64,000 nucleotides of DNA from Chytriomyces cf. hyalinus JEL632 (Eukaryota; Chytridiomycota; Chytridiomycetes; Chytridiales; Chytriomycetaceae): assembly GCA_025435555.1 (NCBI GenBank), contig JAIWWG010000020.1:124001-188000 (forward strand), read 5' to 3'. Shown here piece by piece: positions 1-10,809 of this stretch. Each line of letters starts with the position of its first letter. Positions within the stretch are counted from its first letter, which is position 1. A model generated the notes under the pieces. That model made no database searches. It was not told the origin of the DNA and was given only the letters and a program-made list of their open reading frames with translations. Made by a program: the position numbers and the translations under genes.

Positions 1-478
1 TCACTCGAGTACAATGCAGCTTGTTACAAGCGTCGACGCAGCAGCGCGCATTGCTCTCGCGACCGTTGATGCTGGCGGTGATAATTCAATCGCAATGACA
101 GCTGCTACCAGCACAGGCGCAATGCTACGTCTGGTCGCTGCTTGTCCGATCGGGTTTAGTTCTCTTAACTTCTTATCTGCTTCATTTCTAATGCTCGTCA
201 GCCTTGCTTACGTTCTTCTAACTATGCGATTCTTCGCCTGAATCAGATTCCTTGTGGCCGCTTCTGCTGCTGACGCGACCTTGCCTCTATTCTCCCCTTT
301 AAAGAATCCTTCCAATTCAGAATGGGTGCAAGTTGGCGATCTTCTTCCCATTCTGAAATCTGGGTTGCGAAACCCAACAAACGACGACTTGCTCTCAAAC
401 TGTGGGTGCCAGCTTTTCCTTCGCCGAAGTCATTCTCGGACTTAATACGCGGACACCAATAATGCTATTGTCCTCTAG
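1..478. other. Unresolved left edge: possible minus-strand gene end or first exon of TFIIIC gene
   Basis: Both strands read open here in matching registers, so the coding strand is unclear. On the minus strand a reading runs from about 430 down to a stop at 1-3 and is broken only by one TAA near 208. That stop would vanish if a 24-base GT...AG segment were spliced out, which is very short for an intron. On the plus strand an open frame covers 14-241 and 254-445 and could hold early exons of the downstream TFIIIC subunit gene, whose first clear exon begins after an acceptor near 478. I recognise no domain in either reading. Confidence 0.3.
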
Positions 479-2952
479 GTCTCGCGTGGTCGCATGTCGC
501 ATCATGGCGGAATGACCGAGCCGCGTACCTCGCTGTTGGGACGAGAAAGGGAACAGTTTCCGTGTTTCGAATGAACGGAAGCAATGTAGATTCTGCATCC
601 ATTGACCATAAAGTGCTGCCAATTTTCGAACTTTCTTTTACTCCGTTTGAGGGCTGCTGGGTATCGAAACTTGCTTGGTCTCAATGGGTTTCAATGGACG
701 GTGCACCATTTAAATGTGCGTGTACTGCGATTTTTTACCATTGGCGAAGCGAAACTCAATGTTCCACCTGTCATCTTCAACCAGATTGCTACCTGTTATG
801 TGGGTACACCAACGGCGCGGTTTACTCCCATGCAGCAATTCTTGATGCGGAAGGCGGCCTCACTGTTTCTGGATCTGCTGCGATGATACCAGCAGACAAC
901 AAGCCTGCTTCTGTCATCAAATTCTTCACAAATGTTTGTTTCGATCCTCTGTTCGGACAATTGGACATTTTTTTATTTTCATGCCTTACAGCCGTTTCGC
1001 CACCTTATTCCCCCAGGAGCCATCGCTGGTCCGTGTCGCGATTTCAAAAGGAAGTAAACTCAGTGTATGGACGGCGCCAACTCAGGATCTGAATGACGCT
1101 GCTGCACTTGCTTCACAATCGGAAACATGGCTGTCCAGCAGTATAAGTTTACCCATTCTAATGCCAGTTGGAGGTGATTGCGGCCTCTCTCTTTAATCCT
1201 ACTCGAACTGACATTGAACAAGTTAAACTAAAATCTCTGTAATTTCAAAAAGGAATCACTTGGAGCATCCAAGGCAATGAACTGCGCATCTATTCTGTTG
1301 ATGGGAAGGCGCTCACTATCGCATTAATTCAAGTCAAAAGTTTTCTCGATGCTCTGGACGAAACAGACATTGATGAGTTTGAACCAACAGAAAAAGGCGG
1401 ACATGCGATAGACGCACTCGCGATTCTTGAAGATGTGACGCTGCAACTGTACAAGGAGATTTTGGGACAAACTGCGCTTGGTGGAGATGGGGATGAGGAT
1501 AATGCTGAGGCTGGGAATGCTGATATTACAGATGCTGCAGCGAGCTCAGGTCGTCAGTTGCGATTTTACGGAGCTGTTACGAGCGCGAATGGACTCGCAG
1601 ACATACTATTGTACACAATGAGCGAGTATGAAGGATTGGAGTATCGCACAGAAAAGTCAAACCGCTGCTTCATTATCATTCATTGGAAGTACACTGCAAA
1701 GTTGCCCAGTCATGTCGGACACTTGTTGGTGGAACGGTTCACGCAGATGGCAAATATGCCCGACTTGTGTAAGCATTCTCACCTCGAGCGCTACCTTTTT
1801 TTTGTTTCGAGAACTAAAATGTTTTCTGGATCAGTTAATTTGTATTCATCGGGATATCTGTTTTGGGACATTCTGTCGTTTCGCAACTTGCATCGAAAAG
1901 AAAGCACGCTGGAAGATTTGATTAATCGCATCATGGAAACGCTGCAATGCTCTGCAGACCATTTTCAGGATTCACCTCCGTTAAACGCATCAACAGATGC
2001 GTCATCAAGTCCGCACACTATTTTACAACAGGTTCCAAAGCACTTGTTTTTGAACAGAGGAATGAACTGCTTGCGACTTCAAAATCACTTGAAACTCGGC
2101 TTGATTGTGAGCCCACTTGGTTTTTTTGATGGGGTGAAGTAATTTTGACTTTTTGTTGTGACAGAATACGATGCCAGGTGCCAAAAAAACAGAGACAGCC
2201 GTTTCACTGCTGGCAAATTATAAAGCGCTTTTGCGGGATTATATCTCGACGCTGTTGATAGCGGTTCAAGTATACCTCTCGGACTCACGAATAGTTTTCT
2301 CAGGTGAGAGATGACCGCGCTTTTAAAAAGGATGGTTGTTCAATCTCTCTGAAACACAAATAATCAGACACTGACACACTCATGCTGACTCTTCTCACGG
2401 ACTGGTGTCTTTGCAATCACGAATCTGTGCCAGCAACGCTGAAACCAATCATTCAAATTTTCGCCACACTGAAGCATCGATGCCAAGACGCGGACATTCA
2501 GACCCTGTGCGATGAATACATTCTCAAAATCCGGAAAACCGTTTCGTCAAAAAATCAAAGCGCGGAATCAACAGAATTGGAAAATCAGCCGCATTTGGAA
2601 TCCAAAGAAGAATGTTTGGCATGTCGAGGTGCCATCTTATTTTCGAGTCCGTGGAAGGCTGTATGTGCAAACGGCCATGCGTGGGGTGCGTTATTCCTGT
2701 AGCGTCATTCTCTGCTGACCATATGTTACAGATCGATGTGCAGTTTCCTTGCTGACGGCTGCTACTCCAAAAATGCGTTCATGCCTAGGGTGCAACCGCA
2801 AATCTATATCACCGCTGGCGCTATACAGTGAGGACGAAATGGAAGGTGTAGAAGTGGAACAACAGCAAGAAACCCAACAGTCGATACTGATGCGAGGAAT
2901 GCTGGAATACATGAACAGTTGCATCTACTGCGCAAATCGGTTAAGAAGCTGA
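479..2952 (+). CDS. TFIIIC 90-kDa-type subunit (Pol III general factor), 5' end uncertain
   Basis: This is likely the TFIIIC subunit of the GTF3C4/TFIIIC90 family, which in the nucleus helps place TFIIIB on tRNA and 5S genes. The N-terminal half has WD40-like strands (VGTRKGTVSVF, then VAISKGSKLSVW). The C-terminus carries the family zinc finger: CLACRGAILF, CANGHAW and DRCAVSLL, then CLGC and CIYC, ending in CIYCANRLRS. About seven exons can be joined. Clear introns lie near 1769-1834, 2112-2164, 2303-2368 and 2686-2731, the last inside the zinc finger. The first exon was not placed; an acceptor near 478 opens the frame. The identification rests mainly on the C-terminal zinc finger plus the beta-propeller-like start. 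The gene converges on the DUF1295 gene with about 90 bases between stops. Confidence 0.7.
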
Positions 2953-3042
2953 AACGGTTGTTTCCTTCTTCCAATTTTATATCCTTGTTTTATTGAAGAA
3001 AGCTTTTGTTTTACACTAATGATGTCAACTGCTCGGTTGTTA

Positions 3043-3996
3043 TTACTGGCTTTTGGGGAACCATAAAATGAATTTGGACGTGCGTGCCTTGTAAGCAATA
3101 AACTCGGGATCTTGTCCGTATCGCGCATCGCTGCTTTTCTCGAGCATCGCAACGCCACTCAAAAAGTAAATGAGGCAAAACACAAAGATGGGGCTGATGA
3201 TGGTGACCCACTGCCAGCTGTCAGTGAAGCCATTTGCGCACAGAATGAACATTCCGACCCAGAGAGTCACCTCGCCAAAGTAGTTTGGATACCGGGAATA
3301 TTTAAAGAGGCCGGTTTGCATCTGTTTAATTCATGGGGCGCGTTTTAATTGCTATGTCCATTGTAGTAAGAGTCTGTTGAGACTCACAAATTTGGTTGGG
3401 TTTTGGGTCTTGAAGGCTGATTTCTGGGCATCCGCGACGGCTTCGACCACAAATCCAAACACCCAAATGGCGATACCGATCCCGTCGGACACTCCAAAGG
3501 CGTTCTGCGCAGTCGAAATGTTGCCCAAGATTGCGAAAACAGGGAAGGCGGTGAGGAAGATCCAGATCACTTGAAGAGACCACGGAATCGCAAACTGGAC
3601 TGGGTTTGTTTTCAGAGTATCGAACCGTCTGTCTGCGTGCTTCTGTACTCTGTGAACGGGCGGGGTATGGATCAGGTTTCTTGTTAACGAGGAAGTAATA
3701 ATGAAGAACACGAACCGCATAAACAGGAAGGATCCCAGCCGCATGGCCCAGATGAGAACCAGTGCAGCAGCAACAATCTGTCTAGGATGTAGCGACGAGA
3801 TGGCGTTCACATCACCGTTGTCCCTCAGGAGCAGCGCCACGAGCACGCAGACAATGTACGTCAGACTGCCTGACAAGTCGTAGAGGGTCTCCGTCTGCCT
3901 GGCGGCTGAGTAGATGTAGAACACGAGCTGGATCCCAAAGTCAACGGCAAGGGTGATGCCGAGGCTGCGGCCGGCAGTTGTGGTGTTGGCGCTCAT
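3043..3996 (-). CDS. DUF1295 / steroid 5-alpha-reductase-like membrane protein
   Basis: This is a multi-pass membrane protein of the DUF1295 family, related to the C-terminal domain of steroid 5-alpha reductases and isoprenylcysteine methyltransferases. Family members act on lipophilic substrates at ER-type membranes, but the substrate here is unknown. Roughly six to seven hydrophobic segments are visible. The hallmark near the C-terminus is GLFKYSRYPNYFGEVTLW, matching the family consensus for an NADPH/cofactor-binding loop, followed by a short tail with ARTSKF. One intron (about 3322-3388, donor GTGAGT) joins NPTKF to MQTGLFKYS and restores the motif. The start is taken at MSANTTTAG; an in-frame ATG lies 63 bases upstream at 4059. 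Confidence 0.85.
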
Positions 3997-4185
3997 TTGT
4001 GATGGTGAGTTGTTGGGCCGGGTTTGAGTTATTTTTATTCCTGTTGTCTCATTTGTCATGGGCAGTTACTAAGTGGTTGATTCGTAATAGGGTTTGGCCG
4101 TGCATCTCAGCACCACAGTTGCAAACATGCGCTGCAGCACATCAGTTACTCCCGAGCAGGCACAGACTTGACAACTCACAGCCAT

Positions 4186-5382
4186 CTACTCCGTCTTTAT
4201 TGCCTGTATTGCTGCACGCAAGCTTTGCTCAAAGTCCGCCGGTGTTTCATGCGTGTCCAAATACGTTTCCACAATCTGAACAATCTTCCGCTTCTTAGGT
4301 TCCTCCACCACCTCCAAACAGAGCAGCACATGAGCTGTGCTCTTTCTGGACAACGCCCTCCGTGCAAGCGAAGTGTACCGCACTGTCCCCGCAACGCGTT
4401 CATCCGCAAGCAAAAGCTTCGTAAGAGTACAAGTGTCGTTGTAGACACTTTCATACACCAGCCCATTGTCTTCGTAGCTCGGATCAATTCCTGGCTGCTG
4501 CAAAAAAAGCGACATAAAGTCGCGCCGCTTCCGAAGTGCACCTTCCAGCCCCTTATTTAAAGAACGGGAAGAAACACCGTGCTCAACCAAGAGAAAGAAC
4601 ATGGGAACGTTCACCCCATAGATGCTGCTGACTGACTCGTCAAACGCTGCATCCCTGCCATCACGAGTTACGCCGTGGATTGGGTCGTTCAGGATGGCCT
4701 GGGCACATTGAAGTTGATTTCCTTCTACTGCAGCCAATAACGGTTCATCTAGTATCAAAGGGCCCAAGTTTCCAGTTGGATATGCCAGCAACAGTGACAC
4801 AACGTCCAAGCGACCTTTGAAGCATGCACCCTCAAGAGCAGAAAGTAATGGCTTGCGATCATCGCCGAATAAGCGATTACTGAGGGCATAGTCAAACGCG
4901 GCTGTCTGGTTTGATTCCGCGAGGAATTTGAGGGCCCTTTTCCAGTCGATTGTATGGATTGGCTCGAGGGACCGCACAACGCGCAATGTTGTGGCTGCTG
5001 GGAACGGATACAGTTTGAACACATTAACTTCGGATGCCATGATGAAGAGGGCAGTCTTGTATGCAAACGGGAGTGGGTCTTTCATCTCCAAATGCCTCCA
5101 CAGCTCCTTCAGATGATTCCAAGTACGCTGCCATAGCATGCAATCCGGCGCATTCACTGTTATCGACCTCCTGCCGTACGCGTCTCCATTCAACTGCAAG
5201 AATCGCTTCATCCCGTCCTTGGATAGTTGAAAGCGGTGCGCAATGTGTGCCAAAGCAAAGGTCACGTCCTTTCCAAGAAGCAACGCAAACTTGCGGCACA
5301 CTCCCGTAAACTGGACAAGGTCGCCGTCTATGTCCATGTATAGCAGGATCGCTTGGAGCAGCTCGATGGGAAGGCTGTCCAT
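4186..5382 (-). CDS. F-box-like / ankyrin-like repeat protein (copy 1)
   Basis: This intronless gene of about 398 codons starts with an F-box-like helix (MDSLPIELLQAILLYMDIDGD), followed by degenerate helical repeats of ankyrin type (for example ALEGACFKGRLDVVSLLLAYP and LLAAVEGNQLQCAQAIL). Such proteins usually act as substrate receptors of SCF ubiquitin ligases; the F-box is assigned by pattern only. It has the same layout as the gene at 40221-42227 but is shorter and diverged. An in-frame ATG 27 bases upstream (5409) is possible; I chose the one next to the F-box-like start. It lies head-to-tail behind the DUF1295 gene on the same strand. Confidence 0.7.
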   Translation of the reverse strand: MDSLPIELLQAILLYMDIDGDLVQFTGVCRKFALLLGKDVTFALAHIAHRFQLSKDGMKRFLQLNGDAYGRRSITVNAPDCMLWQRTWNHLKELWRHLEMKDPLPFAYKTALFIMASEVNVFKLYPFPAATTLRVVRSLEPIHTIDWKRALKFLAESNQTAAFDYALSNRLFGDDRKPLLSALEGACFKGRLDVVSLLLAYPTGNLGPLILDEPLLAAVEGNQLQCAQAILNDPIHGVTRDGRDAAFDESVSSIYGVNVPMFFLLVEHGVSSRSLNKGLEGALRKRRDFMSLFLQQPGIDPSYEDNGLVYESVYNDTCTLTKLLLADERVAGTVRYTSLARRALSRKSTAHVLLCLEVVEEPKKRKIVQIVETYLDTHETPADFEQSLRAAIQAIKTE

Positions 5383-6385
5383 TTTGTGAAAATTAAAACT
5401 GATCGGCACAGCCCTTCGCTACAGCGGAAAGTTAAGGTCAGCGAGAAGCATCGTGGCCTGGGATGCAGGGAAATCGTCTCAGATTCATTGCGTGCTGGTG
5501 TCAGTTGGCAGATGCTGGGTCATACATTTCCGACATTGTCCGCAGCGACCACGTTTACGGTCAACAGTCTAACGTCTGTAGCTGGTTATTATAGCAATTG
5601 TATTTTACCCGCCCAGTATCGGTGCCGAGTACTTAGACAACGAATCTGGCGCGTCGTTCTGTATGCTCTGTGCGTCATCTCTGTGCTGTGAGGTTACTCG
5701 CGTGTTGTTCTGCCCCATTCCAGAGACAAAGGCAAGCATGTAAGGGTCGCCTCAATCGTCTGTAGGACGCAGAAGCACCGGCCCACATGCCATAGTCCCC
5801 TCGCATGGTTCCTGCATCTCAGATCAGGCAAGTGCTTGTTTAAGGAGTTGGACAAGATTTCCGATAATTTCCGCTCATCAAAAATGCGCTCCTTCCACTG
5901 CTGCTCCATCGTCCGAACGGTCACAAAACTAATGCTTCCGACACCTCGAGCCCCCCTCCTTGCAAACGATCGACGAGAGCTCAACCAGCATCTCAGGCCA
6001 AAAAAATGCGTGCACAGAGGGCCCACCGTGTCGGACTGGCCAGTAGAATCCTCTGGAACAGTCTTGGACAGTTCCCGCGTTCTTGAACACTACTTCGAGG
6101 CTTTAATTGGGGAGTTATGTTAGCAGGGCATGCAGGCTGCTGAGTAGATATTGGCCGTTAGAGTATTCCCAAGCCCGTCAACTGAACCATCCCGCAATAC
6201 ACCCCCCTGTTTGTCGTCAAGGTTTTTCCTTCATAAACTTCTGGACTTGCAAGGCACGACCGGGGTTTTTCCGGTTGTGTTTATTTATGATTGACGTTAA
6301 AATCCATCATACTACATGGACCAGCCAGCCAGCGCCAGTTGAATGTGATTTTTTTTATTGGATCCACAACTCTTTCCCAGCCTCA
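5383..6385. other. About 1 kb without an assignable gene
   Basis: No recognised gene was found. A 110-codon minus-strand frame at 5694-6026 contains a helical stretch (MEQQWKERIFDERKLSEIL), and a plus frame covers 5836-6123. Neither has a convincing start, splice pattern or family match. This could be promoter of the F-box gene at its left and 3' flank of the mL67-like gene at its right, or hold an unrecognised small gene. Confidence 0.35.
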
Positions 6386-7154
6386 TCATGCGGTAGCCAC
6401 GTCCACCCAAGTCTTCCTGTCCAGTCCAGGCACGATTGGGTATCGGTTTCGAAACAGGTCCAGCGCCTTGTGTGTCACGTACTCGGGCCACACCAAGTTT
6501 GCTTCATCAACAACTCGTCTGTATTCGTCCCGCTCCCAAAACACAGTCACATTTTCGCCTTCGATTTCGTTCAAAGCGTCGCAAAGAGCCCACTTGCCAT
6601 TCCCCCCCAAAAAAAGGGAAAGTCAGTTAAGAGAGCAACTTTTATATATTTGGAGAATAACGCTAAAATGATGAGAAAGCTTTGAATGAACTCACCGTTC
6701 GCTCCTTGACGTCCGCTGGAATCTGCCATTTGACCCATTCGTCAGCGGCTTCTGGTTTCCGCAATCCGAAAACGCCCTTTGGCAGTTTCTTCCTCGGAGC
6801 TCGCTGCTCGACAGTCAGAGGCGAGAGAGGCAACTTTGAGAGAGACTTTGGCAGCACATTGGTGTATGGATGGGGAACTTGCGTGGCAAGTTGCGCGTGG
6901 TTGTCTGCGCTGGCGATTCCGCTGACGACGGCAAACGGAACAAAGTGGTCTCGGCGGATTGTGAGAGAGCTGCGGTGCCCACCGATTTGTTTAAGCAGCG
7001 GTGTCTGGTTGTATGCGGTTTGAAGGATTGCAGGACTCTTGGGTCAGACCTCATTCGTGCAACGGCTTCGCTTCAAGTAGAACTCACTTCTAGCTGGAAC
7101 TTGGGGCTGACAAGAACCTTGTTGGTGATCATGTGTCGGAAGAGATACAGGTTC
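6386..7154 (-). CDS. Mitoribosomal large-subunit protein mL67 / MHR1-like
   Basis: This is a probable homologue of fungal mL67, a mitochondrial large-subunit protein known in yeast as MHR1, which also acts in mitochondrial homologous recombination. The order of family blocks is visible. First comes NLYLFRHMITNKVLVSPKFQ, resembling the family start of the type 'YIFRN...QVLYS'. Next is GGHRSSLTIRRDHFVPFAVV, resembling 'KPSLRRDIWKCMCVV'. The last is VFWERDEY...VWPEYVTHKAL..FRNRYPIVPG near the C-terminus. Two introns are supported: about 7036-7085 (joins LE to SPAILQ) and roughly 6612-6702. The match was made from memory of the family pattern, not by alignment. Coding starts about 120 bases from the end of U2AF1, on the same strand. 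Confidence 0.65.
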
Positions 7155-7272
7155 ATGTTGACTGTATGTTTTTTTTTTTATTGTTTCCGGAAAAAGGCAA
7201 AGACAAAGTTACAGTTTTGTTTTTATTCAAACGCAAGCACCAACAGCTTGAAACCGGACACGCCCAGCAACA

Positions 7273-8267
7273 TCACCGCCGTCTTCGATCATCACGGTCA
7301 TCCCGTCCACTTCCACGGCGTCTGTCCCTGTCTCTATCCCGATCACGATCGTCATCCCTGTCTCTGCCTCCTCTGTCTCCATCGCGATCTCCTCCCTCAG
7401 GCTTATTCATTTTCAATGACGCTCGCTGTGCTTCCGCTAATTCGCGACGTAAGCTCCGCGACACAGTCTTCAAGTGCATGAAATTACATAGTCCACCACG
7501 ATTGCATTCGCTGTTTTCGTACTGCCGGCAGCATGCTTCGCCAAAATCTGTGACGGGGGACAGTTCTGCCCACACTGGCCGGCCTGGAATGTGAATCGCG
7601 TTAAAATAAAAAAACGGCGCAAAAAGACAATATAGAAAAGTCGACTTATGCAACGGTCTTACCTGCAAAGAAGCGGTCATTCAGTGCCTCCACCGCCTTG
7701 CCGGCATCTTCTTCGAACTTGAACATGACGTAGACGTTGCCGAGAAGATGGTCGCCCACATTATCGCACACCTAAAAACATGAAGCTGACGCGTTAGAAA
7801 AGGATTCAATCGCGCAGCAACAGAAGCAGCCCCCAAAATCTCCAACTCACATTCAGCTCCTCAACCTCGCCGTATTTGCACATTTCGACATACATATCTT
7901 CGTAAAACAGCTCAAAATGTTCCTGCAGCTGCGCTTCGGTGAGAGTGCAGTTTGGTTCATGGGCTGGGTTCTGGTAAATGTTGGCAATGAGAATCGTCTG
8001 ACTAAAGTTTGGCTTGACATGTTTGCGGGAGCAGCGCTCTCCATGACGGCATGCGCCGATTTTGAAGTAGAAGGAGCAGTTGACTTTGTCCTGAGGAGGC
8101 GTTGAGTTGTTAGACGGACATTCGAAATGTGCCGATAGTGATACTTGCCTTCTCGGTACCGTAGATGCTAGCGAGATGGTCTGAAGGTGCGCATCAGAAT
8201 GAGTGAGTGTCAGTGCTGCGCATGCAGAGAAGAGATGATGGCGAAAGAAGGAGACCGAACCTGCCAT
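7273..8267 (-). CDS. U2AF1: U2AF small subunit (3' splice-site recognition)
   Basis: This nuclear splicing factor binds the AG of 3' splice sites together with the large U2AF subunit. Exons join to [13 protein letters not shown], then the first CCCH finger ([20 protein letters not shown]), then the UHM/RRM ([13 protein letters not shown] ... [28 protein letters not shown]), then [21 protein letters not shown]. The second CCCH finger follows ([20 protein letters not shown]), and the tail is RD/RR-rich in place of a vertebrate RS tail. Five exons are inferred. The first has only 7 coding bases (MA plus one base). The second ends in a GC donor (GAGAAG|GCAAGT), needed to keep the conserved GTEKDK join. 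The protein matches animal U2AF1 closely in order and spacing. Confidence 0.93.
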
Positions 8268-8408
8268 TTCAAGTTGTTTTTTTTATCGCTCATCATAAAT
8301 AAAGATTGCGTAAAATAAATAAATATTCCCCGTGTAGTGTAAACGCTCTGGGTACACGGTGGTTCTTGGCATACATCGACTGATGCGTTTATTTGGCAAA
8401 TTTACTGA

Positions 8409-9262
8409 TCAGTTTTTCAGTTTGGGAATGTAGTGAGGACTGTGCGCTTCCTCTTCGTCCTTCAAACTGGCTTCGAGCTTCTTAAACTCGTCATTCGAAA
8501 TCCCCTCCATCTCGTCAAACGCCTGCTCTACTGCTGTAACCTCCGGTACATAGTGCTGCAAGTTTATCAGTGGTAAGAATCAGCAACACTTAATTGAATA
8601 AAAAAACGCCTTTACCATCAACATGTTCTCAATTCCGTTCTTGAGGGTCACTACACTGGAGTCACATGTGCGACAGGCGCCTTTCAGCTTAAGCTTTACC
8701 ACTCCGTCTTCGAAACCCATAAATTCAACGTCACCGCCATCATCCTGAATGGTAGGTCTGATTCGAGTGTCAAGCAGTTCTTTGATCATGGCAACGACTT
8801 CGCTGTCCTCCTCGGTGATAAGGGTGTCGGCCGGAAGCCCCTCTCCACCCTCGCTGAGCACAGGCTGCCCCGAGGAGTAGTGATCCATGATTGACGCATA
8901 CAGATCCCTGAGAAATGCCAGTATGAGTCCAAGAAAACGCCAGATGTCGAGTAAAAAAATGGCACTCACGGCTTCATCAGCTGCCATTCAGCGTCCTCCT
9001 GCTTTGTCACCGTGATGAAGTCGGGGCCCAGCAACACGCCCTTCACTCCATCGATCCGGAAGATTCGCTTTGCAAGTGGGGACGTCATGGCAGCACGCGC
9101 TGTCATGAACTCATGAGTGGAAGATGTGGGAGCGACGGCAACACCGGGACGGAATTTGAGACTGTGGATGTTGGGTGTCGAGTCTGTCTGGATAAACAGG
9201 CTGCGCAGCTGCATTAGAAATGACTGTCGCTGCGGGATCTTGCGCTGGATGTGTTGGAACAT
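8409..9262 (-). CDS. NFU1: Mitochondrial Fe-S cluster carrier NFU1
   Basis: This late-acting iron-sulfur carrier of mitochondria delivers 4Fe-4S clusters to enzymes such as lipoate synthase. A basic N-terminal leader ([15 protein letters not shown]) fits a mitochondrial presequence. Next comes the NFU N-terminal domain ([13 protein letters not shown] ... [20 protein letters not shown]). The NifU C-terminal domain has the cluster-ligating [19 protein letters not shown]. Three exons: introns lie near 8905-8968 and 8555-8617. The last exon encodes HYVPEV...[14 protein letters not shown]. The start is the ATG at 9262, the first in the conserved reading. Confidence 0.93.
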
Positions 9263-9902
9263 TTTGTTGTTTTTTTGGTTTTTACTGTTTACTGTGAGTT
9301 GGGGGATCTGGAGACAGCGTTTGTTCCGAAACGAAGATCCTGGAAGAGATCCGATCATACCAGGCTCGATGCATGCTCATTCTCTGCCATCCCCCAAGTA
9401 GCTTATGCATCAGATCCTCCCGAATATCACCACTCACACTACCTGCGGATGTTTGTGAAAAACAATCTTGGCTCGCAGAAATTTGACTGCGCCAGCACTG
9501 TTCGCGAAGCAAGGTCAAATGGAAGAAGACTGTTACAAACCCCACGCTCGCCAAATCAATACTTTTTTCTAGTCTATCCGAGGCTTACCGCGCAAAGCAA
9601 CCTGGGGTCGTTGGACAGTTGGACAGAATGCGACTGACTTGACAGCGCAGCCGTTTGGAAGTTGGTGTTCGCCAGAGTTTACGCGCGTAAACTCGATGTG
9701 TGGGATGGACTGGTGACAGGCACGCGGTTGCTCGTGCAGGATGCCTGCGACTGTTTGAAGCGACTCTCCCTGTGTGTGTAAAAAGTGGGTAACCAGAAAC
9801 CAAACAATTCTGAGTCACGAAACCATTTCTTTTTTTGTTTTTTTTTTCTGCCCAGCACAAACTTCTTCAGCAAAAAAGACAAACAACAGCAACCAACAAC
9901 AA
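9263..9902. other. Shared 5' region of NFU1 and the ZNF706-like gene
   Basis: About 640 bases lie between divergent start codons. They contain T-rich tracts (around 9268-9285 and 9829-9850) but no frame I can support as a gene. It is presumably promoter and leader sequence for both neighbours. Confidence 0.4.
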
Positions 9903-10133
9903 ATGGGCCAATCGAAGAAGGACCTGCGAAACCGAAAGAACAAAGTGCTCGAGGCACAAGGACTGCGCGTGCAACTCACCCACTCCGGCGTTCCAGTCAA
10001 ACCCACAAAGCCAACATTCCCATGCTCCATCTGCAAAGCACCCATGCCCACCATGTTCGACACCGTCTCACACATGAACAAGCATCCCAAGAGCACGTAC
10101 GCAGATTGCTTTCCAGGCCTGACTCACCCGTGA
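9903..10133 (+). CDS. Small C2H2 zinc-finger protein, ZNF706-like
   Basis: This intronless gene encodes 76 residues. A basic N-terminus (MGQSKKDLRNRKNKV) precedes one zinc finger with CSICKAPMPTMFDTVSHMNKH, followed by KSTYADCFPGLTH. The size, basic lead and CxxC..xMP..F..H..xKHPK pattern resemble animal ZNF706 and related small eukaryotic zinc-finger proteins, where the finger ends in HPK. The molecular role of the family is poorly known. The start is the first ATG after an A/C-rich leader; upstream in-frame codons in other frames have no zinc finger. Confidence 0.75.
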   Translation: MGQSKKDLRNRKNKVLEAQGLRVQLTHSGVPVKPTKPTFPCSICKAPMPTMFDTVSHMNKHPKSTYADCFPGLTHP

Positions 10134-10809
10134 TTCTACTTTTTGCGCTTTCCCCATCTTTCTTAATGCACAAAACCCATTTTTAACAAGTTGGGGGTCT
10201 CCAAAAAATAATACCGTCTGCTGCTATCTGCGCAACACTATTGATCTTATCTTGCTCTTATACAATGTCGTGTGCTAATTGCGCGCATTGAGTTTCTTCT
10301 TGCGAGAATCGGAACTTCGTATTTTTCGAACATCGGCACTCCATGCACTTTCGACATTCTTGACGATGATTCTTGCGGTGTTAAACTAGATCTTGGCTTC
10401 GAACAATTCGCGTACCGTGAATCCTTTTCTCACTGCTGGGTAAACAACAAGAAAATGTGCGTAGGAGCTGAGGGGGCTGAGAGGGGGCACAGGGGACCCA
10501 AGTTGAACTGCGTGACTTTCTCTGTTGGTAGTATACGTTGCCGTTCGATGGACACACGCAACGTAGCCATCAATTTATATTCGCCTGGTAACGGGAGTAA
10601 TTATCGCCGATTTAACTGGAACAGTCATTTTTCAAAATCAGTGTTTGGCTGTCCAGTTGAATTTCGAACAATGACTGTCTGATGCGCTGGGGTATCCAAT
10701 AGACCTTCTACAATTGTTGAACGGTTATCAACGCGTGGGCAATCCAGTAAGCAGCGCCGACTTATGCGCGCTTTTCAAACACAAAGTGCGAAATGGATGA
10801 AAACTGAAT
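10134..10809. other. Intergenic region, 676 bases
   Basis: This stretch lies between the ends of the ZNF706-like and RRS1 genes, which converge. A 136-codon plus frame (10272-10682) exists but shows no domain, and its composition looks non-coding. A short purine-rich run sits near 10464-10500. I see no other element. Confidence 0.4.

Noticed and set aside
7273-7400. Possible SR-type simple repeat array on the U2AF1 tail as a separate repeat element
   Set aside because: The bases are ordinary codons for an RD/RR-rich C-terminus; no separate element is needed.
7133-7594. Plus-strand frame rich in Arg/Ser, like an SR protein
   Set aside because: It is the antisense of the RD-rich tail of U2AF1 on the minus strand.
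10272-10682. 136-codon plus-strand frame
   Set aside because: No domain, no neighbours in frame, and composition unlike the coding genes around it.
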